Positions 1 to 10,485 of a stretch of DNA of 64,000 bases are shown piece after piece. Within the stretch, counting starts at the first letter, position 1. The number at the start of each line of letters is the position of its first letter. The stretch comes from an uncultured Eubacteriales bacterium (GTDB lineage Bacteria; Bacillota; Clostridia; Peptostreptococcales; Anaerovoracaceae). Under the pieces are notes generated by a model. The model worked only from the letters and a program-made list of their open reading frames with translations, did not search any database and was not told the DNA's origin. Position numbers and translations under genes: made by a program. Location of the stretch: NCBI GenBank assembly GCA_902775345.1, contig CACYLW010000004.1, positions 62,001-126,000 on the forward strand, written 5' to 3'.

Positions 1-1415
1 AGAAGTTCGTCCTTGATGACGCCCATCAGCTTATGTTCATCTGCGAGCAGGCTCTTGTAGTACGCGATCTTCTTGAGGAGCTCGTTGTACTCGGCCTGGA
101 TCTTCTCGCGCTCGAGTCCCTGCAGCTTGGCGAGCCTCATATCGAGGATGGCCTGCGCCTGGATCTCGGAGAGCCCGAACCTGATCATCAGTTTTTCCTT
201 GGCGTCATTGTACGATGAACGGATCGTTGCGATGACTTCGTCGATATTGTCGAGCGCTATGATGAGACCTTCCAGTATGTGGGCTCTGGCCTCTGCCTTC
301 GCGAGGTCGAAACGCGTTCTGCGTGTAACGACTATCTTCTGATGCTTGAGGTATTCCTCGAGGATCTGCTTGAGATTGAGGATCCTCGGCTCGCCGTCGA
401 CCAGCGCCAGCATGATCATGCTGAATGATGTCTGCAGCGAAGTGTGCTTGTATAGCCTGTTGAGGATGACGTTCGGATTCGTGTCTTTCTTGAGCTCGAT
501 AACGATGCGCGTTCCCTCGCGGTTCGACTCATCGCGGATCGCCGAAATACCCTCAAGCCTCTTTTCTTTTACGAGTTCAGCCATCGACTCGATGAGTCTG
601 GCCTTGTTTACCTGGAACGGGATCTCGCTGACGATGATGCGCATGCGGCCGCGCTTGTCCTCTTCGATCTCGCATACCGAGCGGACGTTGACCTTGCCCT
701 GTCCTGTCATGTACGCGTCGCGCGCGGCGTGCTTGCCGAGGATGATCGCTCCCGTCGGGAAGTCCGGTCCCTTGATGATGCCCGCGAGCTCTTCTATGGA
801 GCTGTCCGGTTCGTCTATCAGCCTGACGCATGCATCGATCGTTTCGCCGAGGTTATGCGGCGGGATCGATGTGGCCATGCCGACCGCGATACCGTTGCTG
901 CCGTTGATCAGCAGGTTCGGGACTCTGGACGGAAGTACCGCCGGTTCCTGTTCCTCGCCGTCGTAGTTGTCAACGAAATCCACGGTATCTTTCTCGATGT
1001 CCCTGACCATCTGGAGGGAGAACGGAGACATCCTGGCCTCGGTGTATCTCGAAGCCGCTGCTCCGTCGCCGTCGACCGAACCGAAGTTTCCGTGACCGTC
1101 AACGAGCGGATATCTTGTCGAGAAGTCCTGCGCCATCTTTACCATGGCGTCGTAGATGGAACTGTCACCGTGAGGGTGATACTTACCCATTACTTCGCCG
1201 ACGATACGCGCGGATTTCTTATGTGGTTTGTCCGGCGTGATGCCGAGGGAGTGCATGCCATACAGTATCCTCCTGTGTACCGGCTTGAGTCCGTCGCGCA
1301 CGTCCGGAAGAGCACGTCCGACGATTACGCTCATTGCGTAGTCGATGTACGAGTTTTTCATCTCGTCATATATTTCGTGCTCGATAATAGTGCTGTTGTC
1401 TAACAAATTTGCCAT
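1..1415 (-). CDS. gyrA: DNA gyrase subunit A (C-terminal part outside window)
   Basis: Breakage-reunion subunit of DNA gyrase, which introduces negative supercoils with GyrB. The first ~471 of the usual ~820 residues are visible; the gene runs off the left edge. The start [10 protein letters not shown] has an AAGGA ribosome site just upstream. The family core is clear: the [18 protein letters not shown] stretch (about 32-49), HPHGDSS (80-86), and the catalytic tyrosine in ASRYTEARM (Tyr124). The quinolone-determining positions are the susceptible type (Ser85 and Asp89, matching E. coli Ser83 and Asp87). It lies 67 bp downstream of gyrB on the same strand and is probably cotranscribed with it. 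Confidence 0.97.
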   Translation of the reverse strand, partial: MANLLDNSTIIEHEIYDEMKNSYIDYAMSVIVGRALPDVRDGLKPVHRRILYGMHSLGITPDKPHKKSARIVGEVMGKYHPHGDSSIYDAMVKMAQDFSTRYPLVDGHGNFGSVDGDGAAASRYTEARMSPFSLQMVRDIEKDTVDFVDNYDGEEQEPAVLPSRVPNLLINGSNGIAVGMATSIPPHNLGETIDACVRLIDEPDSSIEELAGIIKGPDFPTGAIILGKHAARDAYMTGQGKVNVRSVCEIEEDKRGRMRIIVSEIPFQVNKARLIESMAELVKEKRLEGISAIRDESNREGTRIVIELKKDTNPNVILNRLYKHTSLQTSFSMIMLALVDGEPRILNLKQILEEYLKHQKIVVTRRTRFDLAKAEARAHILEGLIIALDNIDEVIATIRSSYNDAKEKLMIRFGLSEIQAQAILDMRLAKLQGLEREKIQAEYNELLKKIAYYKSLLADEHKLMGVIKDEL

Positions 1416-1429
1416 ATTTTGATCCTTGT

Positions 1430-1475
1430 ACGGCCGTTGCTGCCCCGGGACATGTCCCTTAAGGCGCACGGCCAA
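1430..1475 (-). other. Inverted repeats in the gyrB-gyrA spacer
   Basis: The short gyrB-gyrA spacer holds a perfect 12-nt palindrome GGGACATGTCCC (1447-1458) nested inside GGCCGT...ACGGCC arms (1432-1437 and 1468-1473). In the transcript this could fold as a hairpin just before the gyrA ribosome site. There is no T-tract, so it does not look like a terminator. It may be an RNA processing or stability element. The function is unproven. Confidence 0.35.
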
Positions 1476-1482
1476 ATCTGTA

Positions 1483-3495
<2,013 letters not shown>

Positions 3496-3535
3496 TTAAA
3501 AAACGGGCATTGTATCCCTTTCTTTTTTCGCTCAA

Positions 3536-3564
3536 ATTTTACCATATAAGCGATTTTTTTGCAA
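3536..3564 (-). promoter_or_regulatory. Sigma-A promoter for gyrB-gyrA
   Basis: Read on the minus strand: TTGCAA (3559-3564), a 17-bp spacer, TAAAAT (3536-3541), with TGG directly before the -10 (extended -10). Predicted start near 3529 gives a ~120-nt leader before gyrB. Confidence 0.6.
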
Positions 3565-3644
3565 GTAATTCCACAACATCTTGTATTTTTGAAAAATCGC
3601 CTTAAATCGAAAATAATCGCCTCGTGCTTCTTTCCGGTCTCAAT

Positions 3645-3677
3645 AAAAAAAGCCCTGAAAGCCAGTTGTTTCAAGGC
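3645..3677 (-). terminator. Intrinsic terminator after recF
   Basis: Nine-base-pair stem (3652-3660 with 3669-3677, one G-U pair) followed on the minus strand by seven T. It separates recF from gyrB, so the two are probably transcribed independently. Confidence 0.7.
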
Positions 3678-3697
3678 AAAAAAACATAATTTCCCGC

Positions 3698-4903
3698 TTA
3701 GTACTTGTCAACACGTGTCACGGACCCCTCTTCGATGCGGAAGAGAGTCCCTCCGCGAAGGTCTTTTATCACTTCATCGTTCAGCTCAGCCGAGGTGATA
3801 AAGAGTTGAACATCATCTATCTCACTCACAAGAAAGCGCTGCCTGTCGAGGTCAAGTTCAGAGAGCACGTCGTCGAGAAGCAGGACCGGAGGCTCATCGA
3901 GCATCTGTCTGGCTATCCTAATCTCAGCCAGCTTGAGAGAGAGCGCGATCGTACGCTGCTGTCCCTGCGAGCCGTATTTTTTCGCATCCTTGCCATTGAT
4001 ATAGAACTCTATATCGTCGCGGTGCGGCCCGAGACTTGCGTATCCGTTGTATATGTCACGGTCACGGTTATGATAGATCTGGCTGTATAGTATCTCGCGC
4101 CCCTCGGTCCCGGTCACGAAATCGCATGCCGTCTTATATTCTATCTTCAGTTCCTCCCTGCCGCCTGAGATCTTGTTCATGATCTCGCCTGCCTCAGCGC
4201 TGAGCATCTCTGTGAATTCCCTGCGGAACCTCAGGATCTCGTAGCCTGCGTCAGCCAGCTGACGGTCATAGATATCCATCATGTCCTCATTGTAGCGCCG
4301 GCTGTTGTCATACGGACTGCGTTCAAACATTTCGGCGCTGCGCACGTCATTCAGGCTCACGTTGTCGGCACGGCTGAAAGTTTTCTTCTTTACATTAAAG
4401 TATCCCTTGAGCAGCGCATTCTTTTCGCGCAGCGCCTCGTTGTATCTGCGCAGCGCATCATAGTACATCGGTCTCATCTGCGAGAGTTCGCGGTTGATGA
4501 ATGCGCGCCTTCTGTCAGGACTGTCCTTTATTATGCGTAAATCATCGGGAGAAAAGATAATGACCACGACATTATTCAGCAGCTCAGTCGTCTTGCGGAT
4601 GAGTTTGCCATCCTTCTTGATCATCTTTTTTCCGTCAGATCTTATAACTATATTAATATTTTTATCAATATCTTCAGAAGTGATGTATGTACTGACCCTG
4701 GCAGAGCTTTCGCCGAAGCTGATGAGGTCAGAAGAATTGCTCGTACGGAAACTCCTCGCAAAGGCGGTAAGATATATCGCCTCGATGAGGTTTGTCTTGC
4801 CCTGAGCGTTCTCTCCGACTATGATGTTGCGGCTTTCATCAAAGTCGAGTTCAAGGTTTTTATAGTTTCTGAAATTTTCCAAAATAATACTGTTTATCTT
4901 CAT
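3698..4903 (-). CDS. recF: RecF recombination/replication-repair ATPase
   Basis: SMC-like ABC ATPase that helps load RecA at gaps and stalled forks. It has 401 residues, slightly above the usual ~370. The N-terminus MKINSIILENFRNYKN is canonical, which fixes the start. Walker A is GENAQGKT (30-37), and the C-terminal signature/Walker B region LLLDDVLSELD is intact. No ribosome site precedes the ATG, and an extended -10 (TGC-TATAAT) ends only nine bases before it, so the mRNA may be leaderless. The gene usually follows dnaN directly; here it sits 5.6 kb away on the other side of the origin. Confidence 0.96.
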   Translation of the reverse strand: MKINSIILENFRNYKNLELDFDESRNIIVGENAQGKTNLIEAIYLTAFARSFRTSNSSDLISFGESSARVSTYITSEDIDKNINIVIRSDGKKMIKKDGKLIRKTTELLNNVVVIIFSPDDLRIIKDSPDRRRAFINRELSQMRPMYYDALRRYNEALREKNALLKGYFNVKKKTFSRADNVSLNDVRSAEMFERSPYDNSRRYNEDMMDIYDRQLADAGYEILRFRREFTEMLSAEAGEIMNKISGGREELKIEYKTACDFVTGTEGREILYSQIYHNRDRDIYNGYASLGPHRDDIEFYINGKDAKKYGSQGQQRTIALSLKLAEIRIARQMLDEPPVLLLDDVLSELDLDRQRFLVSEIDDVQLFITSAELNDEVIKDLRGGTLFRIEEGSVTRVDKY

Positions 4904-4909
4904 AATGAA

Positions 4910-4921
4910 ACAATTATAGCA
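4910..4921 (-). promoter_or_regulatory. Extended -10 promoter for recF
   Basis: Minus-strand TGC-TATAAT with the TATAAT at 4913-4918. No good -35 was found at 17 bp. The expected start point falls about two or three bases before the recF ATG. Confidence 0.45.
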
Positions 4922-4943
4922 TATTATTTCTTTCTTACTTATG

Positions 4944-4952
4944 TGATATACT
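4944..4952 (+). promoter_or_regulatory. Extended -10 promoter for the 5.0-6.0 kb gene pair
   Basis: TGA-TATACT, extended -10 type, with a poor -35. It lies 50 bases before the ATG at 5002 and is divergent from the recF promoter. Confidence 0.4.
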
Positions 4953-5001
4953 TTTACAGTAATTATTTATTCTTTCAGAGGATGAATTGGGAGAAACGAC
5001 T

Positions 5002-5592
5002 ATGAATAACAAAAGAGGCGGATTTGGTGCAAAGCTTCTGCTTGTACTCATACTGATGATCGCTTCCGCGTTCGGCGGAGCTTACGGATATCGCGTGCTT
5101 GACGGCAAACTGGCTTCTCGTGATGCTCTCAAGGCAGTTGAAAATGTCGATGTTTCTGATTATGACGCTGCTGAGCAGTCTGTCATCCAGGGCTATATCG
5201 ATGAGGCAAAGAAAAACCTTGAAACAGCCAAAACGCGCAAGGAAGTCTATGACATCATCAGCGATTTTATCGGCGATGTTGACAAGGTTCAGACTGCAAA
5301 CGAGAAAAAACTCGAAGAGGCTCTCAAGGCTGCTGAAGAAGCAAAGCAGAAGTACGGAAATAATAATAATAACAATAATAGCAACATCTTTAATAACAAT
5401 GATAATAATGACAGCAGCCAGAATACTGACAGCTCAGCCGGTACTGATACAAGTACAGATCAGTCTAATGACAGCAGCGGAAACTACAAGAGCAACGAGC
5501 TGAATACAGGCACACAGGAAGAACAGCAGGAACAGGGCGGTTTTCTTAACAGCCTGCTCGGAGGTCTCGCAAACGGATCAGACGGTAACTAA
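5002..5592 (+). CDS. Membrane-anchored protein with Asn-rich linker
   Basis: No family recognised. It has 196 residues. I chose the ATG after GGGAGA; a TTG five codons upstream is possible but overlaps that ribosome site. The order is a short basic N-terminus (NNKRGGFGAK), one hydrophobic segment (about 12-29, either uncleaved signal or membrane anchor), a charged helical stretch of ~90 residues with coiled-coil-like Glu/Lys/Ala content, then a low-complexity Asn/Ser/Asp/Thr region with a run of seven Asn, and a Gly-rich tail. Most of it is probably extracytoplasmic. The following lipoprotein gene starts two bases after its stop, so the two form an operon. Confidence 0.65.
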   Translation: MNNKRGGFGAKLLLVLILMIASAFGGAYGYRVLDGKLASRDALKAVENVDVSDYDAAEQSVIQGYIDEAKKNLETAKTRKEVYDIISDFIGDVDKVQTANEKKLEEALKAAEEAKQKYGNNNNNNNSNIFNNNDNNDSSQNTDSSAGTDTSTDQSNDSSGNYKSNELNTGTQEEQQEQGGFLNSLLGGLANGSDGN

Positions 5593-5594
5593 AG

Positions 5595-6041
5595 ATGAAA
5601 AGAAGAACCACCTTTATCATTCTAATGATAATGACAGTCATATCTGTCATATGCTTTACCTCATGCGGAAGTAAGAAGGCAACACTTGAAACCTACATGA
5701 ACGACCATCCGGATGACAAGGCTAAAATAGAAGAGACTGTCGCCTCAAGTGATATGCCCGGCCTTTCGGTCGATTTCAGCGGCAATGAAATGATATACAC
5801 ATTCGAACTCTCAGGAATGGAAGGCATAACAGAGGAGTATATAAAGTCCGATATAGCAAAGCAGCTGTTTGAGTCAGGACTTGAAAATCAGGCGGATACT
5901 TTCAAAAAAGTCGCAAATACGGTACTGGATGAAGTAAGAAAAAATGAAAAGTCCATCGATAGCATCTCATTAACAGTGAAATACACTTATAATGATGAAG
6001 TTATCACCAGTGCAACTTATGAGACCGATCCTGTCAGCTGA
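5595..6041 (+). CDS. Small lipoprotein, resembles DUF4854-type proteins
   Basis: It has 148 residues with a typical type II signal: basic MKRR, hydrophobic core, and lipobox FTSC giving lipidated Cys24. The mature part is acidic and includes a YMNDHPDDKAKIEE-like opening and alternating beta-type segments. This loosely resembles short clostridial lipoproteins annotated DUF4854; that assignment is from memory and is weak. It is translationally close to the preceding membrane protein and ends at a terminator shared with the convergent jag operon. Confidence 0.6.
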   Translation: MKRRTTFIILMIMTVISVICFTSCGSKKATLETYMNDHPDDKAKIEETVASSDMPGLSVDFSGNEMIYTFELSGMEGITEEYIKSDIAKQLFESGLENQADTFKKVANTVLDEVRKNEKSIDSISLTVKYTYNDEVITSATYETDPVS

Positions 6042-6078
6042 TGATTCTGCTGAATTTCGCTGAACAAACAAAACAAAC

Positions 6079-6110
6079 AGCGGCTGCGCCGGAGCGCAGC
6101 CGCTTTCTTT
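6079..6110. terminator. Bidirectional terminator between the lipoprotein gene and jag
   Basis: Perfect 11-bp GC-rich stem (6079-6089 with 6094-6104, loop CGGA), followed by T-rich sequence on the plus strand and a TTTGTTTTG stretch on the minus strand. It serves two convergent operons. Confidence 0.8.
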
Positions 6111-6117
6111 TGCTTTT

Positions 6118-6984
6118 TTATTTGGTTTCGATGATGACCTTGCGGTAAGGATCTTTTCCTTCGCTTCTTGTCTTTACGTTAGGATGGTTCTGCAGTGTGC
6201 AGTGGATAACCTTTCTTTCGTAAGGATTCATTGGTTCGAGTGTCGTAGGTCTTCCGCTTCTCTCTACCTTGCCCGCCAGACGGTTTGCAAGGTTTACGAG
6301 GGTCTTTTCTCTCTTTGCCCTGTAGTTTTCCGCATCGAGGATGACTCTGATGTACTTGTCTGAGTCCTTGTTTACCACGTAGCTTGCGAGGCACTGAACT
6401 GCGTCAAGTGTTGATCCTCTCTTGCCGATGATAGTTCCGGTGTCTTTGCCGGTGATCTCTACGAACACCAGCTCATCACTTGCCTTAACGCTGAAGTCCA
6501 GATCTATTCCCATCTGTGTAGCTATGTCCCTGAGGAAAGCTTCAAGCGGATGATCCTTGACCGGCTCGAGTTTTTTCACTTCGTAAAGCATTGTGTCTTC
6601 AAGAGACAGGTTATATTTCTTTTTAGACTTACGGCTCTTTTCCTTATTGCGAGCCCTTTCTCTTGCCCTTGCGTCTTCTCTCTCTTCTGCTTCGAACTTG
6701 TCGTAATCTGCTCTTACTTCGTCAGGCAGTTTCTGTGCGGAATTCTCCGGCAGACCTGCAAGTATCGCATCAAGATCGTCAAACGACGATTTTTTAGCGC
6801 TGACAGGCTCTGCTTCCTTGGCGGTTACCCTTACTCTCGCCAGTTTGGAGCCTATTCCGAGGAATCCGTTCGATGATTCTTCGAGCACCTCGATCTCTGC
6901 GTCCTCTCTGTTTATTTTGAGTTCCTTAAGCGCGAGATCTACGGCAGTGTCAACATCGACTCCCCATTTTTCTGAAGATCTCAT
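6118..6984 (-). CDS. jag: Jag/KhpB RNA-binding protein
   Basis: Jag (KhpB/EloR) proteins bind RNA and influence cell elongation and division, and sit beside yidC in Bacillota. It has 288 residues. The order is an N-terminal Jag_N domain (about 1-52, with GFLGIGSKLARV), a basic linker rich in Arg/Lys/Glu (about 90-125), a KH domain with GKDTGTIIGKRGSTLDAVQ, and a C-terminal R3H domain with RPTTLEPMNPYERKVIH. It starts three bases after the yidC stop and is the last gene of the rpmH-rnpA-yidD-yidC-jag operon. Confidence 0.95.
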   Translation of the reverse strand: MRSSEKWGVDVDTAVDLALKELKINREDAEIEVLEESSNGFLGIGSKLARVRVTAKEAEPVSAKKSSFDDLDAILAGLPENSAQKLPDEVRADYDKFEAEEREDARARERARNKEKSRKSKKKYNLSLEDTMLYEVKKLEPVKDHPLEAFLRDIATQMGIDLDFSVKASDELVFVEITGKDTGTIIGKRGSTLDAVQCLASYVVNKDSDKYIRVILDAENYRAKREKTLVNLANRLAGKVERSGRPTTLEPMNPYERKVIHCTLQNHPNVKTRSEGKDPYRKVIIETK

Positions 6985-6987
6985 TTA

Positions 6988-7749
6988 CTAATAACTTCCT
7001 TTCATTCTTGCTCTCTTCTTCCTTGCGAGCTCCTTCTCTGCTCTCTCTGCAAGTTTCTTCTTTTCTTTCTCTGCATTCATCTGATCCTTGATCTTGTTGA
7101 TCCTGAGATTAAAGAAAATCTGCATGAACTGACCGCCGGCCCAATAGATCGCAAGTCCTGCCGGATACGATCTTGCCAGCCAGAGGATGCTCAGCGGGAA
7201 GAAATATTTCATGATCGCATTCATTGCCTTCTGCTGACCAGGGTTTGCTCCCGGCTGCTGCATTGTCATCGCGCTGTTCATGCTGAAAGCGAAGAACGTT
7301 GCGAGACCTGCCGCTATAGGCAATATCCAGAGATCCGGCTGTGCGAGGTCCTTGATCCAGAGGAATGACTCGTGGTTCGCGAACATCAGTGTCGGATCAT
7401 CAGGCATGTACTTCATCGGATTTCTGAGGAGTGCGAAAAGTCCCATGATTATAGGGAACTGAATGAGCATAGGAAGGCAGCCGCTCATCGGATTGAATCC
7501 GGACTCAGCGTACAGCTTCTGCATCTCTTCATTCATCTTTTCCCTGTCGTTGGCATATCTCTTCTGTATCTCTTTCGACTTCTCAGACATGTCTGACATG
7601 TTGGCAGTCGATTTGATCTGCTTAGCATAGAGAGGATAAAGTACCAGCTTAACGATGACAGTAAGGATGATGAGAGAAATACCGTAATTGCCCACCAGTT
7701 TATATATCAGCGCAAGCAGATATCCGATAGGTTTTGCAATAATTCCCAT
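6988..7749 (-). CDS. yidC: YidC/SpoIIIJ membrane protein insertase
   Basis: Inserts and folds membrane proteins at the cytoplasmic membrane. It has 253 residues, of the short Gram-positive YidC type. Hydrophobic segments lie near 5-40, 95-110, 140-160 and 185-215, and the long cytoplasmic loop after TM1 (KQIKSTANMSDMSEKSKEIQ) is typical. It lacks the lipoprotein signal that many Bacillus homologues carry and has a basic C-terminal tail (KKKLAERAEKELARKKRARMK) fit for ribosome contact. It sits between yidD and jag in the conserved operon. Confidence 0.95.
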   Translation of the reverse strand: MGIIAKPIGYLLALIYKLVGNYGISLIILTVIVKLVLYPLYAKQIKSTANMSDMSEKSKEIQKRYANDREKMNEEMQKLYAESGFNPMSGCLPMLIQFPIIMGLFALLRNPMKYMPDDPTLMFANHESFLWIKDLAQPDLWILPIAAGLATFFAFSMNSAMTMQQPGANPGQQKAMNAIMKYFFPLSILWLARSYPAGLAIYWAGGQFMQIFFNLRINKIKDQMNAEKEKKKLAERAEKELARKKRARMKGSY

Positions 7750-7783
7750 TTACTTCTCCGTTCTTGTGGTGATAATAAGCCCT

Positions 7784-8014
7784 TTATGGTACGGGATCAT
7801 ATCCTCCCGGATGACCCGGGTGACATCTGAGTATTCTTTTAATACCCAGCCAACTCCCTTTCAGAGCTCCGTACTTTTCAACAGCCTGTATGAAATACGC
7901 GCTGCATGTAGGGGTATACCGGCAATGTGCTCCTATGTACGGAGATATGCCGATCTGGTACGCCCTTACAAAGGCTATTAATATTCTTTGGATGATAGTC
8001 TTCTTACTTTTCAT
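7784..8014 (-). CDS. yidD: YidD membrane-insertion efficiency factor
   Basis: Small protein of 76 residues, DUF37/YidD family, thought to assist YidC-dependent insertion. The family core YTPTCSAY and [20 protein letters not shown] is intact. Its first 11 bases overlap the end of rnpA, consistent with translational coupling. Confidence 0.95.
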   Translation of the reverse strand: MKSKKTIIQRILIAFVRAYQIGISPYIGAHCRYTPTCSAYFIQAVEKYGALKGSWLGIKRILRCHPGHPGGYDPVP

Positions 8015-8363
8015 TGTTGCCTTCTATGAGGATACCTGCGCTTTCAAGCGATTTTTTCAGCTGCTTTTCTACTTCGGGTTCCTTACATCCTATTATGGCG
8101 GCGCGCGCCACAAATATGATATCGTATCCCTTCTTTACTCCCGGCTCGATATTCCTGTATGCAGCTCTCATGAGTCTGCGTGATCTGTTTCTTTCTACAG
8201 AATTACCTACTTTTTTACTCGAAACAAATGCAGTCCTTGTATATCTGAGCCCATTTCTTCTATAAAGAATCACCGCAAATCTGCTGCCCCTGGACTTTCC
8301 CTGTTTATATACCCTGGAAAAATCACTCTGTTTTCGCAATGTGAATTCGCTGTGATCTCTCAT
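8004..8363 (-). CDS. rnpA: Ribonuclease P protein component
   Basis: Protein subunit of RNase P, which matures tRNA 5' ends. It has 119 residues. The RNA-binding signature [13 protein letters not shown] is present after the beta-strand region ([31 protein letters not shown]). It lies downstream of rpmH and overlaps yidD by 11 bases. No RNase P RNA gene is seen in this window. Confidence 0.97.
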   Translation of the reverse strand: MRDHSEFTLRKQSDFSRVYKQGKSRGSRFAVILYRRNGLRYTRTAFVSSKKVGNSVERNRSRRLMRAAYRNIEPGVKKGYDIIFVARAAIIGCKEPEVEKQLKKSLESAGILIEGNNEK

Positions 8364-8389
8364 TAAGACACCAATTCAATTAATAAAAA

Positions 8390-8524
8390 TTAGACAGTAA
8401 GAGCTTTTCTGCCTCTTGCTCTTCTTCTCTTAAGTACCTTACGTCCGTTAGCTGTGGACATTCTCTTGCGGAAACCGTGTTCTTTAAGTCTCTGCCTTTT
8501 CTTTGGCTGATAAGTTCTTTTCAT
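8390..8524 (-). CDS. rpmH: 50S ribosomal protein L34
   Basis: 44-residue, strongly basic protein [18 protein letters not shown]... with the family-typical [13 protein letters not shown] end. An AAAGGAG ribosome site lies at the expected spacing. It is the first gene of the minus-strand operon, about 70 bases below a consensus sigma-A promoter, and borders the dnaA-upstream origin region. Confidence 0.98.
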   Translation of the reverse strand: MKRTYQPKKRQRLKEHGFRKRMSTANGRKVLKRRRARGRKALTV

Positions 8525-8603
8525 TTTTTTCTCCTTTATCTATTGATACTAATGTAGTTTATTATGTGTGCCCTCTGAATTCCATGAGCACATAGACCAA
8601 TGC

Positions 8604-8632
8604 ATTATAGATTAGAAACCTTGAAATGTCAA
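8604..8632 (-). promoter_or_regulatory. Consensus sigma-A promoter for rpmH operon
   Basis: Minus-strand TTGACA (8627-8632), exactly 17 bp, TATAAT (8604-8609): perfect match to the vegetative consensus. It drives rpmH-rnpA-yidD-yidC-jag. Confidence 0.88.
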
Positions 8633-8934
8633 CAAATATAAAAGCTGCAAATACTCTTGATAAATAAAACCCTTTAATTATTTTTTTATTATTTTTAATT
8701 TTTCTATTGATAATTTATTCATTTTTTCTGTGTCTAAATTTAGTACATAATTTTTCAAAAAATGGGTTATACACAACATGTAGTGTAAGCCTTTAGTTAT
8801 TAACAACTTTATCAACAATATGTGGATAACTTCTTTTTTGAACACTTCTTTTTACCTGTTTTTAGCACTATTTTGCTCTTTGCATATGTGGAAAACTTTA
8901 TGTAAAATATGTTCACGAAGGACGGATAATAAAA
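8633..8934. other. Origin of replication, dnaA-upstream part (oriC-I)
   Basis: About 300 very AT-rich bases without a gene between the rpmH promoter and dnaA. DnaA-box-like sites are TTATACACA (8767-8775), TTATTAACA (8797-8805), TTATCAACA (8809-8817), the perfect box TTATCCACA on the minus strand (8821-8829) and TTTTCCACA on the minus strand (8887-8895). The cluster sits just before dnaA as in Bacillus, where it also autoregulates dnaA. Confidence 0.8.
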
Positions 8935-10278
8935 TTGGACAAGAACAAGATATGGGGGACTACCCTCAATTTTCTTAGAGATAATAATACGAGTCTTAGC
9001 TACAATACCTGGCTGGCTCCTCTGACGATCCATCATATAGAGGAGGATGCAGGTATTATTTATCTTGCATGGCCTAATCAGGCAAAACTTATCACTCATA
9101 TAAACGATCATTATCTTACTCAGATCGAAAACGCTCTTAACAGCAGCACTGATAAAAAATACAGAGTAGTAATCAAGCCTGATAAAGAGTATGAAATCGC
9201 TAAAATAGACACTTCAAGGATGAGAAACACCTTCAATCAGGAGAAGCTTTTCAATCCTCGTTTTAACTTTGAGAATTTTATAGTAGGAAATTCAAATAAA
9301 TACGCACATGCAGTATCTGTTGCAGTAGCTGAATCGCCGGGAGACATCTATAATCCTCTTTTTATTTACGGAGGATCAGGTCTCGGAAAGACTCATCTGA
9401 TGCAGTCAATCGGAGTACACATAATACGTAATAATCCTGAAACCAAGGTTCTTTACGTTTCTTCGGAAATGTTCACAAATGAATATATAACTGCTATCAA
9501 AGAGAACAAAACAAGAGTTTTCCGTAATAAATACCGCAAACTTGATGTTCTTCTTATAGATGATATCCAGTTCATTGAAGGAAAAGAACAGACCCAGGAA
9601 GAATTCTTCCATACCTTTGAATCTCTTTATCATAATAATAAACAGATAGTTATTACCAGCGACTGTCCTCCGGTAAGCCTTAAGGGTCTTGATGAAAGAC
9701 TCCGTACCAGGTTCAGCTGGAACATGATAGCGGATATTCAGCCACCTGATTATGAAACAAGAGTAGCTATATTAAGGAATCTTGCTGAAAAATCGGATAT
9801 TGAAGTTACCGGTGAAGTAAGCGATGTTCTTAGCCTTATAGCAGATCAGGTAAAGGATAATATAAGAGAACTCGAAGGAGCTTATAACAGAGTTGTCGGT
9901 CTTTCCCAGCTTCTTAATGAGCCTATTACTGTTGATAATGCCCGCAGCATTTTAAAAGATATAATAAAGGACAATGAACAGGCTGTTGCTCCTGAGCGCA
10001 TAAGATCCATAGTCGCAAATCACTATAAAATAAAGATAGCAGACATGGATTCTCCTAAGAGAAATGCTGAGATAACTCTTCCGAGACAGGTTGCGATGTA
10101 TCTTTGCAGGGAAGAAACGGATCTTTCACTTCCGAAAATAGGAAAGATATTCGGAAACAGACATTATTCAACAGTAATACATGCCGTTGAAAAGATAGAA
10201 GAGCAGCTCAAATATGATGAAATACTCTATGAAAACGTAGAGACTATCAGAGCAAAACTACAGTCAAGGAAGAGATAA
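8935..10278 (+). CDS. dnaA: Chromosomal replication initiator DnaA
   Basis: AAA+ initiator that binds DnaA boxes and melts the origin. It has 447 residues and starts at TTG; no in-frame ATG exists nearby and the N-terminus (WGTTLNFLRDNNTSLSYNTWLAPL) is the normal domain I. The order is domain I (1-80), a short linker, AAA+ with Walker A GGSGLGKT (146-153) and Walker B LLIDDIQF, and the C-terminal DNA-binding domain with GNRHYSTVIHAVEKIE. Both flanks carry DnaA boxes. Its codon use is markedly AT-rich compared with genes farther out. Confidence 0.98.
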   Translation: MDKNKIWGTTLNFLRDNNTSLSYNTWLAPLTIHHIEEDAGIIYLAWPNQAKLITHINDHYLTQIENALNSSTDKKYRVVIKPDKEYEIAKIDTSRMRNTFNQEKLFNPRFNFENFIVGNSNKYAHAVSVAVAESPGDIYNPLFIYGGSGLGKTHLMQSIGVHIIRNNPETKVLYVSSEMFTNEYITAIKENKTRVFRNKYRKLDVLLIDDIQFIEGKEQTQEEFFHTFESLYHNNKQIVITSDCPPVSLKGLDERLRTRFSWNMIADIQPPDYETRVAILRNLAEKSDIEVTGEVSDVLSLIADQVKDNIRELEGAYNRVVGLSQLLNEPITVDNARSILKDIIKDNEQAVAPERIRSIVANHYKIKIADMDSPKRNAEITLPRQVAMYLCREETDLSLPKIGKIFGNRHYSTVIHAVEKIEEQLKYDEILYENVETIRAKLQSRKR

Positions 10279-10485
10279 ATTTTTTCAACATTCATTAAAG
10301 CTCTTTTCAACATCATTGATTAACAAATTTTAATTTTTAAAAGCTTCAAAAATCAGTGCTCATAAAAGTTATCCACATAATCAACAGGCCATACTACTAA
10401 TACTAATAAAAAATATATAAATATGATCAGGTCCGGAAGAATCATTCTTCTCCGTGATAAATAATCATAAGAAAGAGGTACCATT
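10279..10485. other. Origin unwinding region between dnaA and dnaN (oriC-II)
   Basis: AT-rich spacer. A perfect DnaA box TTATCCACA (10369-10377) is followed immediately by a degenerate one (TAATCAACA, 10378-10386), a GGCC patch (10387-10390), then trinucleotides CTA-CTA-ATA-CTA-ATA (10394-10408) running into an A/T tract. This is the order of the Bacillus unwinding element: box, GC cluster, DnaA-trio array, duplex-unwinding A/T run. Two weak box-like TTTTCAACA sequences lie upstream (10282-10290, 10304-10312). Confidence 0.75.

Noticed and set aside
10282-10312. Two TTTTCAACA sequences after dnaA as DnaA boxes
   Set aside because: Each has two mismatches to TTATCCACA in an AT-rich region; kept only as weak candidates within the origin entry.
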